This document shows, piece after piece, positions 1-9,369 of a stretch of 64,000 nucleotides of DNA. The translations under genes and the position numbers were made by a program. How positions within the stretch are numbered: position 1 is the first letter of the stretch; each line of letters opens with the position of its first letter. Under the pieces are notes generated by a model, which searched no databases, was not told the DNA's origin, and worked only from the letters and a program-made list of their open reading frames with translations. Source of the DNA: Marinobacter daqiaonensis (GTDB taxonomy: Bacteria; Pseudomonadota; Gammaproteobacteria; Pseudomonadales; Oleiphilaceae); the NCBI RefSeq assembly GCF_900115285.1, contig NZ_FOYW01000001.1, positions 410,376-474,375 of the forward strand, given 5' to 3'.

Positions 1-1
1 T

Positions 2-1057
2 GATCTCAAACGTCTGCTCGCGGCTTCAACGGCCAGTCAATACGGCCTGATGTTGATTGCGGTAGGCGCGGGAGTACCCCTGGCCGCGCTGTTGCATCTC
101 ATTGCCCACGCCGCCATCAAAAGCACACTCTTTCTCGCCGCCGGCGATTTTCAGCATGCTCGGGGTGGTACTGGTTTCGATCAGCTGGAGGGAGTTGGCC
201 GCGCGAGGCCCTGGGCCTTTGCCGGCTTTGCCCTGGCATCAATGGCGTTGGCTGGCATCCCTCCGCTGAGCGGGTTCTTCTCCAAGGACGCGGTGATCGC
301 AGCCGTCCTGTCTGCGCCCGGGGCGTTCTGGCTTGCCCCTCTCGCGCTGGCGGGCACTCTGCTCACCGGCGGCTACATGGCCCGGGCGTTGCGTCTCTTG
401 TGGCAGGGTTCCGGCGAATCCCGGCCGGTCGCCGGTAGTGCCTGGATGGGCGTGGGCATCTGGGGTCTGGTGGTCCCTTCTGCTGCCCTGGGACTGGCCT
501 TCGGCCCCGTTGAGGCAATTCTCGACCTCGCTGGCCATGAAGCCGAGGGAACCGGGGCGGTGCTGCTGGGACTCCTGGCCGCAGTAGGTGGCCTGACGTT
601 GGGCTGGCTGGTGCCGGCCCACCGGCTGCTTGGTCCTGTCCACCAATGGGCGGAATCAGGATTGACCGTCGGAGCAGGGCTTACAGGCTATATGGGTAAG
701 CCCGCAATGGCCGTTGCCCGGGGGTGTGACCGCCTGGAGCATGGCCTGTACATGGCCGTGCTTCGTGTTGGCCGCGGAGGCCTCACGATTGCCCGGGGGG
801 GCGAGCGCCTGGAACAGCGTCTGTATTCAGTGGTACTTGGTGCCGGCCGTGCCAGCATGGCGGTGGCGGACCTGGTGCGGGTCGGCGATGAACGCCGTAT
901 CGACGGCCTGATCTTCGCCCTCGTGGCCGGAGTGCGAACCCTGGGGGCGCGAGCCCGAACCCTGCAAAGCGGCCTGATCCACCACAGCCTGGCCATCAGC
1001 GCCATCGTCACCGCAGTGGCACTGTTCATCCTGTTTTCAGTTTCATTGAGTTCCTAG
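2..1057 (+). CDS. NuoL/ND5-type proton-pumping membrane subunit (5' end outside window)
   Basis: C-terminal part of an antiporter-like subunit of a complex-I-type NADH:quinone oxidoreductase; the reading frame is open from the window edge, so the start lies upstream. The first codons read DLKRLLAASTASQYGL, the conserved NuoL/ND5 stretch after the broken-helix TM segment, followed by an IPPLSGFFSKD motif typical of the family. Several hydrophobic segments follow. The region between about 716 and 940 encodes an unusual tail with two clear 25-residue repeats (ARGxxRLExxLYxxVLxxGR) and a third, decayed copy, before a final TM helix. It sits 14 bp before a NuoM-like gene, in the usual L-M-N order. 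It could belong to a stand-alone proton-translocating module rather than canonical complex I; the upstream genes needed to decide are not visible. Confidence 0.85.
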   Translation, partial: DLKRLLAASTASQYGLMLIAVGAGVPLAALLHLIAHAAIKSTLFLAAGDFQHARGGTGFDQLEGVGRARPWAFAGFALASMALAGIPPLSGFFSKDAVIAAVLSAPGAFWLAPLALAGTLLTGGYMARALRLLWQGSGESRPVAGSAWMGVGIWGLVVPSAALGLAFGPVEAILDLAGHEAEGTGAVLLGLLAAVGGLTLGWLVPAHRLLGPVHQWAESGLTVGAGLTGYMGKPAMAVARGCDRLEHGLYMAVLRVGRGGLTIARGGERLEQRLYSVVLGAGRASMAVADLVRVGDERRIDGLIFALVAGVRTLGARARTLQSGLIHHSLAISAIVTAVALFILFSVSLSS

Positions 1058-1071
1058 AGGAACCCGGACCC

Positions 1072-2541
1072 ATGCTACCACTCGTATCGCTTACCCTGTT
1101 CCTGCCACTCGCCGGTGCCCTCCTGATTGTGTGCCTGCCACAGCCGACGGCGCGGACGGTACATGGCATCGGCATTGGCACTGCAGCCCTGACCCTGGTC
1201 GGTGCGCTGACGATGTGGCTGGAGGGGTTGAACGGTGCCGGCTTTTCCCAGGTCGAAGAGCTGGAGTGGATGCCCGCCATAGGCGCCGCCTACCGGGTCG
1301 GAGTCGACGGTATCAGCCTGCCGCTGGTGCTTCTGAGCGCAGTAATGTTCCTGGTTGCTCTCATCTACGCTTCCTCGCTTCGCGAACGGCCACGGGCTTA
1401 CGTCGCCCTGGTACTTCTGCTTGAGACCACGGCAATCGGAACCTTCACCGCCCTGGACGGAATTCTGTTCTATGTCTTCTTCGAGGTCTCCCTGGTATCG
1501 ATGTATTTCATGATCGCCGGCTGGGGACATGAGGACCGGCAGCGCGCAGCGCTGATGTTCTTCCTGTACACGCTTCTGGGCAGCCTGCCGTTGTTACTCG
1601 CCATCCTTGGGCTTTATCTCGGAAGCCCGGAGCCCAGCTTCGATATGCGGGCCTGGATCGCCGATCCGCCATTGGCCGGGGCGGCGGCCATGTGGGCACT
1701 GATTGCCATGCTGATTACCTTCGCGGTCAAGATTCCCGCTGTTCCGCTGCATACCTGGTTGCCGGCGGCGCACGTTCAGGCTCCAACCGTGGGCAGTGTC
1801 ATCCTGGCTGCCATCATGCTGAAGTTTGGCACTTATGGCCTCGTTCGCTTCGCTCTGCAAATGACTCCTGACGCCTTCCGAGAGGCGGGAACGGTTGTCC
1901 TGGTCTTTGGCGTCGTGAGCGCGATCTACGGCGCCTTCGCCGCTCTGGCCCAGAGCGATCTCAAGCGACTGGTGGCCTATACCTCGATCAACCACATGGG
2001 CTATGTGATCGTTGGTGTCGCGGTAGCGGCGTTGACCCTGGACCCCTCGGTGCGGGCTATCGCCCTGGACGGCGCCGTGCTGCAGATGTTCAGTCACGGT
2101 CTGGTCACTGGCGCTCTGTTCCTGCTGGTGGGCATGATCCAGGAGCGGGCCCATAGCCGGGAAATGGGCGAACTTGGCGGCCTCCTGAAAACCGTCCCGG
2201 TGCTTGGCTGGTTGTTCATGCTGGCGGCCTTCGCCTCCCTGGGCCTGCCGGCGCTTGCTCACTTTCCGGCCGAGTTCCAGATATTCCTCGCCACCCTGAG
2301 GACTGTCCCGGCGGCGGTTGTGGTGGTACTGGGTATTGCGATTATCGCCGGCACCTTCCTCAAGGCGATCCGCGAAACCTTCCTTGGCGAGACAAAACAA
2401 CAGTGGCATGGGATGCCGGACCTGAGTGGGCGGGAACTGCTGGCGGTGGTGCCGCTTCTGGTGCTCACCGTGGCTACCGGCGTCGCGCCAGCCTGGGTGC
2501 TCGACGTCATTCACCGCACCACGGTGGCTCTGGCGCTATGA
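1072..2541 (+). CDS. nuoM: NuoM/ND4-type proton-pumping membrane subunit
   Basis: 489-residue polytopic membrane protein of the complex I antiporter-like family, about 14 TM helices, expected to move protons across the inner membrane as part of an NADH:quinone oxidoreductase. The conserved glutamate of TM5 is visible in FFEVSLVSMYF (about residue 138) and the channel lysine in AVKIPAVPLHTWLPAAH (about residue 220). Length is normal for NuoM. The start is the ATG at 1072, preceded by an AGAGGAA ribosome site. Its stop overlaps the start of the next gene by 4 bp (ATGA), showing translational coupling. The symbol assumes a canonical Nuo complex; a related respiratory or ion-transport complex cannot be excluded because upstream genes are missing. 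Confidence 0.85.
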   Translation: MLPLVSLTLFLPLAGALLIVCLPQPTARTVHGIGIGTAALTLVGALTMWLEGLNGAGFSQVEELEWMPAIGAAYRVGVDGISLPLVLLSAVMFLVALIYASSLRERPRAYVALVLLLETTAIGTFTALDGILFYVFFEVSLVSMYFMIAGWGHEDRQRAALMFFLYTLLGSLPLLLAILGLYLGSPEPSFDMRAWIADPPLAGAAAMWALIAMLITFAVKIPAVPLHTWLPAAHVQAPTVGSVILAAIMLKFGTYGLVRFALQMTPDAFREAGTVVLVFGVVSAIYGAFAALAQSDLKRLVAYTSINHMGYVIVGVAVAALTLDPSVRAIALDGAVLQMFSHGLVTGALFLLVGMIQERAHSREMGELGGLLKTVPVLGWLFMLAAFASLGLPALAHFPAEFQIFLATLRTVPAAVVVVLGIAIIAGTFLKAIRETFLGETKQQWHGMPDLSGRELLAVVPLLVLTVATGVAPAWVLDVIHRTTVALAL

Positions 2542-3905
2542 TGGCTCGTGAACTCACACTGCTGATTCCCGAAATCGCCGTGCTCTTGACGGCGGTCGGA
2601 GCGCTGATCGCCGAGATGCTGCGCAGGCCCAGGGTGGCGCTCGGCGTCGCCACCCTGGGCCTGCTTATCGCCACGGGTCTGACCATTCCCATGATCGGCA
2701 CGGACACGACCGTATTCGGTGGCACCGTCCGGATCGATTCGCTGAGCATCTGGGCCAAGCTTATTCTGCTGCCCGCTACCGTACTGTCCCTGTTGCTGGC
2801 ACGAAACGACATTGGAGGCACCGTAAGGGAGGGCACGGTCTACAGCCTGATGTGCCTGGCGACCTTTGGTGCACTGGTGCTGGCCGCGGCGGGCGATACC
2901 ATGTTCCTGGTGCTGGGCACGCTCCTGGCCAGCCTGGCCACCTTCGCCCTGGTGGCGTATCGGGCCACGGATCCCGCCACGGAAGCGGCCATGAAATTTT
3001 TCGTGTTCGCATCGGTTGCCGGCGCGGTCATGATCTTCGGGCTCAGCTACTGGTTCGGTGCCACCGGCTCCACGTTGCTCTCCGATCTGGCCCGCGTTGA
3101 AGCAATGCCTCTCGCCGGCGTCCTCGGGCTGGTGGCCGTGCTCGTCGGCCTCGGATACAAGGCCTCACTGGTCCCGTTTCATTTCTGGGCACCCGACGCC
3201 TACGAGGGTGCGCCGCTGTCTGTTGCGGCCTACCTGTCCGTTGTACCCAAGGTGGGAGCCCTGTTCGCGCTCACGCAGGTGGTTCGCGACCTGCCGGTGG
3301 ACAGCGGATGGCCCGCCGTCATCGCGGGTCTGGCCGTGCTGAGCATGACCTACGGCTATCTGGCAGCGCTGGTACAGGATAATGTTATCCGGCTACTGGC
3401 CTATTCATCGATCGCCCAGTCCGGCTATTTTCTTCTTGGTATTGTGGCGGTGGGCTCCAGTGAGCTTGCGTTGCCCTCGATCATCCTGTTCGCTGGTGCC
3501 TACGCCGCCATGAACCTCGGTGCCTTCGCCGTTACGGCTGTGACGGGAAGGACTCTCAACGATTTCACCGGGCTTGGGCGGGCCCGGCCCATGTTGGGAA
3601 TCGCAATGGTGATTTTCCTGTTATCGCTGGTGGGCATTCCGCCACTGGCCGGCTTCGTTGGCAAGTTCCTTCTGTTCGCTGCCGCCATTGATGTCCAGCT
3701 TACCTGGCTGGCAGTGGTGGCGATCATCAACAGCGTGCTCTCGCTGGGGGTTTATCTGCGCATCATCGTCCCGATGTACAGGGGAGGGGAGGCGGCCTCC
3801 GTCGCTGTGGGCAAATGGCCTGGTGTGGTGGTGTTAACGGCATTTGCAGCCACATTCATCATCGGCCTGGCAGCCCAGTTCTTCCTTATGACTCCGATGC
3901 TGTAA
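2538..3905 (+). CDS. nuoN: NuoN/ND2-type proton-pumping membrane subunit
   Basis: 455-residue polytopic inner-membrane protein, third antiporter-like subunit of the complex-I-type operon. Typical features are the VPFHFWAPDAYEGAP motif (NuoN signature in the broken-helix region), the conserved lysine before it (GLGYKASLVPFHFW) and AYSSIAQSGYFLLG near the middle, matching the NuoN pattern of a second half-channel. The start is the ATG at 2538, which overlaps the nuoM stop as ATGA; a second ATG follows directly at 2541. It is the last gene of the run: 155 bp separate it from the next gene, which is unrelated. This is the normal terminal position of nuoN in nuo operons. Confidence 0.85.
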   Translation: MMARELTLLIPEIAVLLTAVGALIAEMLRRPRVALGVATLGLLIATGLTIPMIGTDTTVFGGTVRIDSLSIWAKLILLPATVLSLLLARNDIGGTVREGTVYSLMCLATFGALVLAAAGDTMFLVLGTLLASLATFALVAYRATDPATEAAMKFFVFASVAGAVMIFGLSYWFGATGSTLLSDLARVEAMPLAGVLGLVAVLVGLGYKASLVPFHFWAPDAYEGAPLSVAAYLSVVPKVGALFALTQVVRDLPVDSGWPAVIAGLAVLSMTYGYLAALVQDNVIRLLAYSSIAQSGYFLLGIVAVGSSELALPSIILFAGAYAAMNLGAFAVTAVTGRTLNDFTGLGRARPMLGIAMVIFLLSLVGIPPLAGFVGKFLLFAAAIDVQLTWLAVVAIINSVLSLGVYLRIIVPMYRGGEAASVAVGKWPGVVVLTAFAATFIIGLAAQFFLMTPML

Positions 3906-4060
3906 CGACACTCGCCGTCAATCGCCTCGTTATCAGTGTGCCGGTGTCCAGATCCTGGTGGTGCGGGTTGATCCTATCCACCAGCCGAACCGAAGTCAGC
4001 CCGTTGACAAGCATGTTAGCGTTGGGCTTTTCGTGATTTTGAATAAATAGGGAGGATTCA

Positions 4061-5680
4061 GTGCTGGAGCGGCTGCAACGCCGATTGGGACTACAGACCA
4101 TACCCGGGGTGTTTTTTGTCTCGGCCGGGGTAGCGACGTTGTTTGTCGCCCTGGCGGTTCCTTTTGACCAGGAGGTTGCCGAATATTTCGGACTACTGAC
4201 GGGTTGGGTAGCTCGCAACCTGGGCTGGTTCTATATAATGTCCGTTACCTCCCTGCTGATTTTTCTTCTTGGCCTTGCGGTCAGCCGCTACGGAAACATC
4301 CGTCTGGGGGCCGACGACAGCCGGCCCGATTATTCCAACCTGACCTGGTTCATCATGCTGTTCGCTGCGGGCATCGGGACGATACTGATGTTCTGGGGCG
4401 TGGCGGAGCCGGTTTCCCATTTTGCCGATCCACCCTTTGAGGATACACAACCAGGCTCAACGAAGGCGGCCGGCGATGCCATGACGGTAGCCCTGTACCA
4501 CTTTGGCCTGCATATCTGGACGATCTTTGCCATGGCCGGGCTGGCAATCGGTTATTTCGCTTACCGGCATAACCTGCCCATGCGTATCAGCAGCCTGCTC
4601 TATCCTATTCTTGGCGAGCGGATTTTCGGGCCTTGGGGCTGGACGGTGGATGTAATTGCCGTGCTCGGCACCCTGTTTGGCGTGGCGACCTCCCTGGGCC
4701 TGGGAGCCCTGCAGCTGAACAGTGGTCTGGACTATCTGTTCGACGTGCCCTCCACCGGCCTGGTTCAGGTTCTTCTGATTGTGGTTATCACCAGCATTGC
4801 CGCTACTTCGGTCGCTCTCGGGCTGGACAAGGGCGTTCGCCGCCTGTCACAGCTCAACATTGTGCTGGCTATGGTACTACTCGCATTCGTGCTCATTGTC
4901 GGGCCAACCGTATTCATTGCCGAGGGAATAATCCAGAGTGTGGGGAATTACCTGGATGCCTTGCCGTGGCTGGCTTTCTGGACGCAAACCTTCAAAGAAA
5001 CTGACTGGCAGCGGCAGTGGACCCTCTTCTACTGGGCCTGGACCATATCCTGGGCTCCCTATGTGGGCATCTTCATCGCCCGGATTTCGCGGGGGCGGAC
5101 TATCCGGGAGTTTGTAGCCGGGGTTCTGTTTGCCCCCACCGTTTTCACTCTGGTGTGGTTCGGAATTTTCGGGTTATCCGCCATTCAGGTGGAAATGGGT
5201 GGTCAGATCGCTCTGGCAGAGCAGGTACGCCAGGACCCCTCGGTAGCCATTTTTGCTTTCCTGGATGCCTTTCCGCTTGCCAATGTGGCATCGGCCCTGA
5301 GCGTAATCATCATCGTCATCTTCTTTACCACTTCATCTGACTCGGCCTCCCTTGTGATTGATATGCTGACCCGGCGGGCCGATCAGCCGTCCCTCGTGCG
5401 TCAGCGCCTTTTCTGGGCTGCTGCCCAGGGGGTTATAGCTGCTACTCTGTTGCTGGCCGGTGGCCTCGAAGCCCTGCAGAATGTCATTACCTCCCTGGGC
5501 CTGCCATTCAGCATTTTGCTGGTTTTCATGGCAGTTGCGCTATTCAGGGCGCTCCGTGCGGATTATCGGGGCTACAACGTGGATGAACTGGTCCAGGGAA
5601 GGGCTTTCCCGGAAGTGGAAGCCAATCGCGAAACGGAACAGGAGAACGACGATGTACCGGAAACTGCTGATCGCCATTGA
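4061..5680 (+). CDS. BCCT family transporter (betaine/choline/carnitine type)
   Basis: 539-residue sodium- or proton-coupled transporter with about 12 TM helices, of the betaine/choline/carnitine family used for osmolyte uptake at the inner membrane. Visible family marks are AAGIGTILMFWGVAEP (TM3 region, about residue 100) and the tryptophan-rich segment WAWTISWAPYVGIFIARISRGRTIREF split around residues 325-350, plus FFTTSSDSASLVIDML. The start is a GTG at 4061 with a strong GGGAGGA site 7 bp upstream. The C-terminal tail is hydrophilic. The next gene, a universal stress protein, starts inside this one, which suggests co-expression under stress. Substrate cannot be assigned from sequence alone. 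Confidence 0.9.
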   Translation: MLERLQRRLGLQTIPGVFFVSAGVATLFVALAVPFDQEVAEYFGLLTGWVARNLGWFYIMSVTSLLIFLLGLAVSRYGNIRLGADDSRPDYSNLTWFIMLFAAGIGTILMFWGVAEPVSHFADPPFEDTQPGSTKAAGDAMTVALYHFGLHIWTIFAMAGLAIGYFAYRHNLPMRISSLLYPILGERIFGPWGWTVDVIAVLGTLFGVATSLGLGALQLNSGLDYLFDVPSTGLVQVLLIVVITSIAATSVALGLDKGVRRLSQLNIVLAMVLLAFVLIVGPTVFIAEGIIQSVGNYLDALPWLAFWTQTFKETDWQRQWTLFYWAWTISWAPYVGIFIARISRGRTIREFVAGVLFAPTVFTLVWFGIFGLSAIQVEMGGQIALAEQVRQDPSVAIFAFLDAFPLANVASALSVIIIVIFFTTSSDSASLVIDMLTRRADQPSLVRQRLFWAAAQGVIAATLLLAGGLEALQNVITSLGLPFSILLVFMAVALFRALRADYRGYNVDELVQGRAFPEVEANRETEQENDDVPETADRH

Positions 5681-6143
5681 TCCGGAAGACGATGGAGAAG
5701 GCGAGCGTGCGCTGAAAGTCGCCATGGATCTGCTGGACGAGAAGGGGGAGATGCATCTTGCCAGTGTTTACAATCCGGACGGGGGAGGTTTCTTCCCACA
5801 CGTCTCGGGAGAGGCTCCGGAGGAGAAGGAGACCGAGGTGAAGGAGCTGCTGGATGGTCTGGTGGAAAAGTATCTCCCGCCTGGCTGGGACGTCTGTCAG
5901 CACGTGGTAGCGGGAAGCGCTGGCAAAAAACTGGTGGATCTGGCGGGCCAGCTTTGTGCTGACCTTATGTTACTGGTATCTCGAGGTAGCAGTGATCGCT
6001 GGCGTTTGCGCCGGGCCACCGTCGAGTATGTTGCGGTGAGCGCCCCCTGTCCGGTGCTTGTGCTGCCATCCCTTGAAAAGTCCGGGCAGGAGACGGGGGA
6101 AAAGAGAGAACAGAGAGAAAAGAGGGGTGAGCCCGATTCATGA
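5652..6143 (+). CDS. Universal stress protein (UspA family)
   Basis: 163-residue cytoplasmic UspA-like protein. The N-terminus KLLIAIDPEDDG and the C-terminal half with LMLLVSRGSSDRWRLRRATVEYVAVSAPCPVLVLP match the nucleotide-binding fold; the usual G-x2-G-x9-G-S/T ATP loop is only partly kept (VSRGSSDRWRLRRATVEYV). I place the start at the ATG at 5652, because the fold begins there, although the frame is open further upstream. It overlaps the BCCT transporter by 29 bp, so translation is likely coupled. The C-terminus ends in a charged Glu/Lys/Arg tail. Its stop overlaps the convergent ATP-grasp gene by 6 bp. The role is likely stress support for the osmolyte transporter, an inference from context. 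Confidence 0.85.
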   Translation: MYRKLLIAIDPEDDGEGERALKVAMDLLDEKGEMHLASVYNPDGGGFFPHVSGEAPEEKETEVKELLDGLVEKYLPPGWDVCQHVVAGSAGKKLVDLAGQLCADLMLLVSRGSSDRWRLRRATVEYVAVSAPCPVLVLPSLEKSGQETGEKREQREKRGEPDS

Positions 6144-7451
6144 CCGGCTGGGCTTGAGAAGTATCGGCGCAAATCCGCCCCCTGGGGTCCGGAAATTGGT
6201 TGTCTGGCCTCGATAGAGCCTTGCCGCGGCCAGGAGCAGGGCGCCGCGGTAGGTATACAGGCGCACGTCGACCTTGAGCATTTCCCGCTGACCATCGACC
6301 ATGACGGTGCGCTCGGAGGGCGGCACAAGCGCCTGGGCGATGTAGTCGCCTGCCACAATTTCGGTGAAGGTTTTTTTGGTGAGTTTGCTGCCCCGATAGA
6401 CGCCCTTGCTGCCATGACCTGCGACGGGTTTGAAAAACCACTGCCGCCGCTCTTGCCAGAGAGCATCGGCATTTTCAGCACTGACCTGGACCGTGGCGGG
6501 AACACCAGACCGGAGCAATTCGGCGTTTTCGCTGCTCAGGCCCCAGCTCATAAGGGTCTGAGGGTCCGATAACAGCGCCAGGTTTCGTTTATCGGCGAGC
6601 AGCGCGTGGTTACGAGGGTTGGGGGTGATGACCGCGCCGCCGTCCAGCCAGGCAGAGCGCAGGGCGGCGTGACCGGGTTCTTCGAGCCCGAAGTCCACAA
6701 GGCGGTTGTATACCAGGTCGATCTGCCTGTCGCCGGCATACAACCCGCCTGACTCATACCGTAGGTCTGACGGTGAGAGTATAAGCGTCTCGATACCCTG
6801 ACTCTGCAATGACTGACGAGCCAGTCTGAATTCAGCGTAAAGATATTGCTCGGTGGGCCGGTCATCCACGATGGCTATTGTTTTCGGGCGCCCACTGCCT
6901 CGCTGGGCCCGCCACTCACTTTCGAACTGCGCGGCTACCGCTTCATCGAAGTTTTCAGCTGAAGCCGGATGGGGGGCGCCACCGCAGCACTGAACCTGGG
7001 CACGTGCCAGCGTGGCATTGAGAAACGCGCCCCCGGCGTTGGTATTGATTTCGATCAGGCGGGGTCCGTCCTCGCCGAGATGAAAGTCGTAGCCCATAAA
7101 GGCGCCCACCGGGCCAGGGTTGAATTGTGCACTATGGGGGGCCCGTGACAGCACCTGGCTCTGATAGCCGGGAAGCGAGGCCGCGGCTTCCAGGGCGCGG
7201 ACGGTGGCTTTCATCCGCTCCAAATCCTCGGGAGGAACGAATACGGCGACATTTGAGAACAGCTGATGCCACACCGCACTGGACAGGATCTCGTCGGCGT
7301 TATCGCCCAACCGGCGGGCGAGGGCACGGCTTACCGACTGTCGGTCGAGCGTGATGCAGGTGCACTGCTCGTTCAGTCTTTCTGCTGCTGTCTTTTTCGG
7401 GAAGTCACTGGTTGGTTGCAAGATCTGTCCTCTGGTTCTGTTCGCACCCAT
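6138..7451 (-). CDS. ATP-grasp-like protein of unknown function
   Basis: About 437 residues. Two stretches suggest an ATP-grasp ligase: GPRLIEINTNAGGAFLN (metal/ATP-binding acidic-Asn pattern, middle) and WFFKPVAGHGSKGVYRG (Lys plus glycine-rich loop, about 100 residues from the end), resembling prokaryotic amine/acid ligases of the glutathione-synthetase type. Substrate is unknown. I chose the ATG at 7451, which has a GGTGGG site 9 bp upstream; a further in-frame ATG at 7487 is possible but has no ribosome site. It is a single gene, convergent with the stress protein and divergent from the permease at 7574, with which it shares a short upstream region. Confidence 0.6.
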   Translation of the reverse strand: MGANRTRGQILQPTSDFPKKTAAERLNEQCTCITLDRQSVSRALARRLGDNADEILSSAVWHQLFSNVAVFVPPEDLERMKATVRALEAAASLPGYQSQVLSRAPHSAQFNPGPVGAFMGYDFHLGEDGPRLIEINTNAGGAFLNATLARAQVQCCGGAPHPASAENFDEAVAAQFESEWRAQRGSGRPKTIAIVDDRPTEQYLYAEFRLARQSLQSQGIETLILSPSDLRYESGGLYAGDRQIDLVYNRLVDFGLEEPGHAALRSAWLDGGAVITPNPRNHALLADKRNLALLSDPQTLMSWGLSSENAELLRSGVPATVQVSAENADALWQERRQWFFKPVAGHGSKGVYRGSKLTKKTFTEIVAGDYIAQALVPPSERTVMVDGQREMLKVDVRLYTYRGALLLAAARLYRGQTTNFRTPGGGFAPILLKPSRS

Positions 7452-7573
7452 GAGCCATTTCCCACCGGTTTCTCCTGGCAACTTCATTAGTAGACGAAAA
7501 GTTAGGGGTTGAGAAATCCGGTACCGGCCACCACTAAACCATAGGTTAGGCCTAATAAACAAAAGGAGCGAGT

Positions 7574-8806
7574 ATGGAGTCCGTCGATCCGACCTTTTGG
7601 CAACTCTACGGTGAGGCCGCCAAGACGGCTTTGGGTTTCTTCTGGAAAGCCGGCTGGGCTTTCGTCATGGGTTACGCGATTTCTTCGATGATCCAGGTGT
7701 TCGTGCCCAAGCATCGGCTAGTCCGACACATGGGAGACCTTTCTCTTCGCAGTACCGGTCTGGCAACCGCATTCGGCACCATTTCGTCGAGCTGCTCCTT
7801 TGCCGCACTGGCGGCAGCGCGGGCCCTCTTTGCCAAGGGCGCTCACTTTATTCTCGCCGTGGCCTTCATGTTTGCCTCAACCAACCTCGTGATCGAGCTG
7901 GGCATCCTTATTCTCATCTTCCTGGGCTGGCAGTTCCTGGTGGCTGAAATCATCGGCGGTCTGGTGCTTATCCTGATCAGCTCCATCATCATTCGAGCCA
8001 CCTATCCGCAGCGCTGGATCAAGGAGGCCCGTGATCGGGCAGAAGGTGATGTTCCCGAGGAGGAGGACTTTTCGCCGCTCGAACGCATGCGCAGTGTCAA
8101 GGGCTGGCAGATGGTGGGCCACCAGTTTGTCATGGAGTGGCAGATGGTCTGGAAGGAGATCCTCATTGGCTTCACAGTAGCTGGCTTCATGAAGGTCTTT
8201 GTACCGGACGCGTTCTGGAAAGCGCTTTTTCTTCATGGTTATCAGGACACGCTGCCCGAGCTAGTGATCGTTCTTGAAAACGCCATCGTCGGGCCCTTTG
8301 TGGCGGCGCTGACCTTTATCGGCTCAATGGGCAATATTCCCCTGGCAACCGTGCTCGCTGGATCGGGGGTAACCTTCGCCGGCGTAATGGCCTTCATCTA
8401 TTCGGACCTGATGGTGCCACCGCTGGTGCGCGTCAATGCAAAATACTATGGCTGGCGGGTAGCGCTGTACATCGCGGCGATCATGTTTGCTTCCATTGTG
8501 GCAACTGCGCTTATCCTGCATTTCGGCTTCGCGGCGTTGGGCCTCACACCGGATACTGTGGAAAGCACGGTAATGCACCAGCAATTTGCTCTGGACTACA
8601 CCTTCTTCCTGAACATCGCCTTTGTGGCCCTGGCCGGGTTAATGATTTTCCTGCATCGTCGCCACAAGGCCGGGGGAGGGCATGGCCATCACCACGATCA
8701 TGATCACGGGAGCGGGGGGTTCTCCTTCCAGGACTGGGTGGTGCTTGTCTTCATCGTAGGCCTGATTCTGGGGATCATTGCCTTTGCTATGACCGGCGGT
8801 GTCTGA
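7574..8806 (+). CDS. Permease of the ArsP/UPF0718 (DUF318) family
   Basis: 410-residue inner-membrane protein with about 8 TM helices in two halves separated by a charged cytoplasmic loop (about residues 145-190). The motif GTISSSCSFAALAAARALF near residue 75 matches the conserved thiol/serine motif of the ArsP_1 predicted-permease family; some members export organoarsenicals, most are uncharacterised. A histidine-rich loop (GHGHHHDHDHGSG, about residue 370) before the last TM helix suggests metal sensing or binding. The start ATG follows an AAGGAG site at ideal spacing. It is followed by DUF302 and Met-rich protein genes in the same direction, an arrangement that hints at metal or metalloid handling. 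Confidence 0.8.
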   Translation: MESVDPTFWQLYGEAAKTALGFFWKAGWAFVMGYAISSMIQVFVPKHRLVRHMGDLSLRSTGLATAFGTISSSCSFAALAAARALFAKGAHFILAVAFMFASTNLVIELGILILIFLGWQFLVAEIIGGLVLILISSIIIRATYPQRWIKEARDRAEGDVPEEEDFSPLERMRSVKGWQMVGHQFVMEWQMVWKEILIGFTVAGFMKVFVPDAFWKALFLHGYQDTLPELVIVLENAIVGPFVAALTFIGSMGNIPLATVLAGSGVTFAGVMAFIYSDLMVPPLVRVNAKYYGWRVALYIAAIMFASIVATALILHFGFAALGLTPDTVESTVMHQQFALDYTFFLNIAFVALAGLMIFLHRRHKAGGGHGHHHDHDHGSGGFSFQDWVVLVFIVGLILGIIAFAMTGGV

Positions 8807-8969
8807 AGTCGGAAGGGAATATAAACAGCCGTCCCCAAAGATTCGTGCAACGAATTGATGCAGCTCAAAAAGACCCGAAGGTGGTGAACAATTCATCACG
8901 TGCATCCCCTTTGAAGGGGATTACACTGGAGAAGGTGGACAGGTTTCATAAACCAGAAGGGAGGTTCCC

Positions 8970-9356
8970 ATGGCTTATACAATCAATCGAGTCATCAGCA
9001 ATGCGGATTTCGAGGAAGTGGATAAAAGAGCCCGTCAGGCACTCGCGGACCGCGGTTTCGGGGTGCTGACGGAAATCGACGTCAAGGCCACGATGAAAAA
9101 GAAACTGGACAAAGACATGTCCGGGTACCGGATTCTCGGTGCCTGTAATCCTGCCATGGCCTGGGAAGCCATCGGGGCGGAGCCCCGGGTGGGCGCGATG
9201 CTTCCCTGCAACGTCATCCTTCGGGAGGTGCCGGAGGGAATCGAGGTCAGTGCAGTCGACCCCGTGGCGTCCATGAGCGCTGTTGAAAACGACGAACTCA
9301 GCCAGATCGCGGGAAAGGTCCGGGACCAGCTTTCCGAGGTCGTTGAGGCAATCTGA
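8970..9356 (+). CDS. DUF302 domain protein
   Basis: 128-residue soluble protein matching the DUF302 family: it starts MAYTINRVISNADFEEV, has the GFGVLTEIDVKATMKKKL core and the ILGACNPAMAWEAI segment, then a small-residue-rich VGAMLPCNVILRE strand. No signal peptide, so probably cytoplasmic. DUF302 proteins are frequent beside metal or sulfur-stress genes, but their biochemical role is not settled. A strong GGGAGG ribosome site lies 6 bp before the ATG. The Met-rich gene begins 13 bp after its stop, so the two are certainly one transcript; the permease upstream is 163 bp away and may have its own promoter unit. Confidence 0.85.
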   Translation: MAYTINRVISNADFEEVDKRARQALADRGFGVLTEIDVKATMKKKLDKDMSGYRILGACNPAMAWEAIGAEPRVGAMLPCNVILREVPEGIEVSAVDPVASMSAVENDELSQIAGKVRDQLSEVVEAI

Positions 9357-9369
9357 AAAGGAGAATCCA

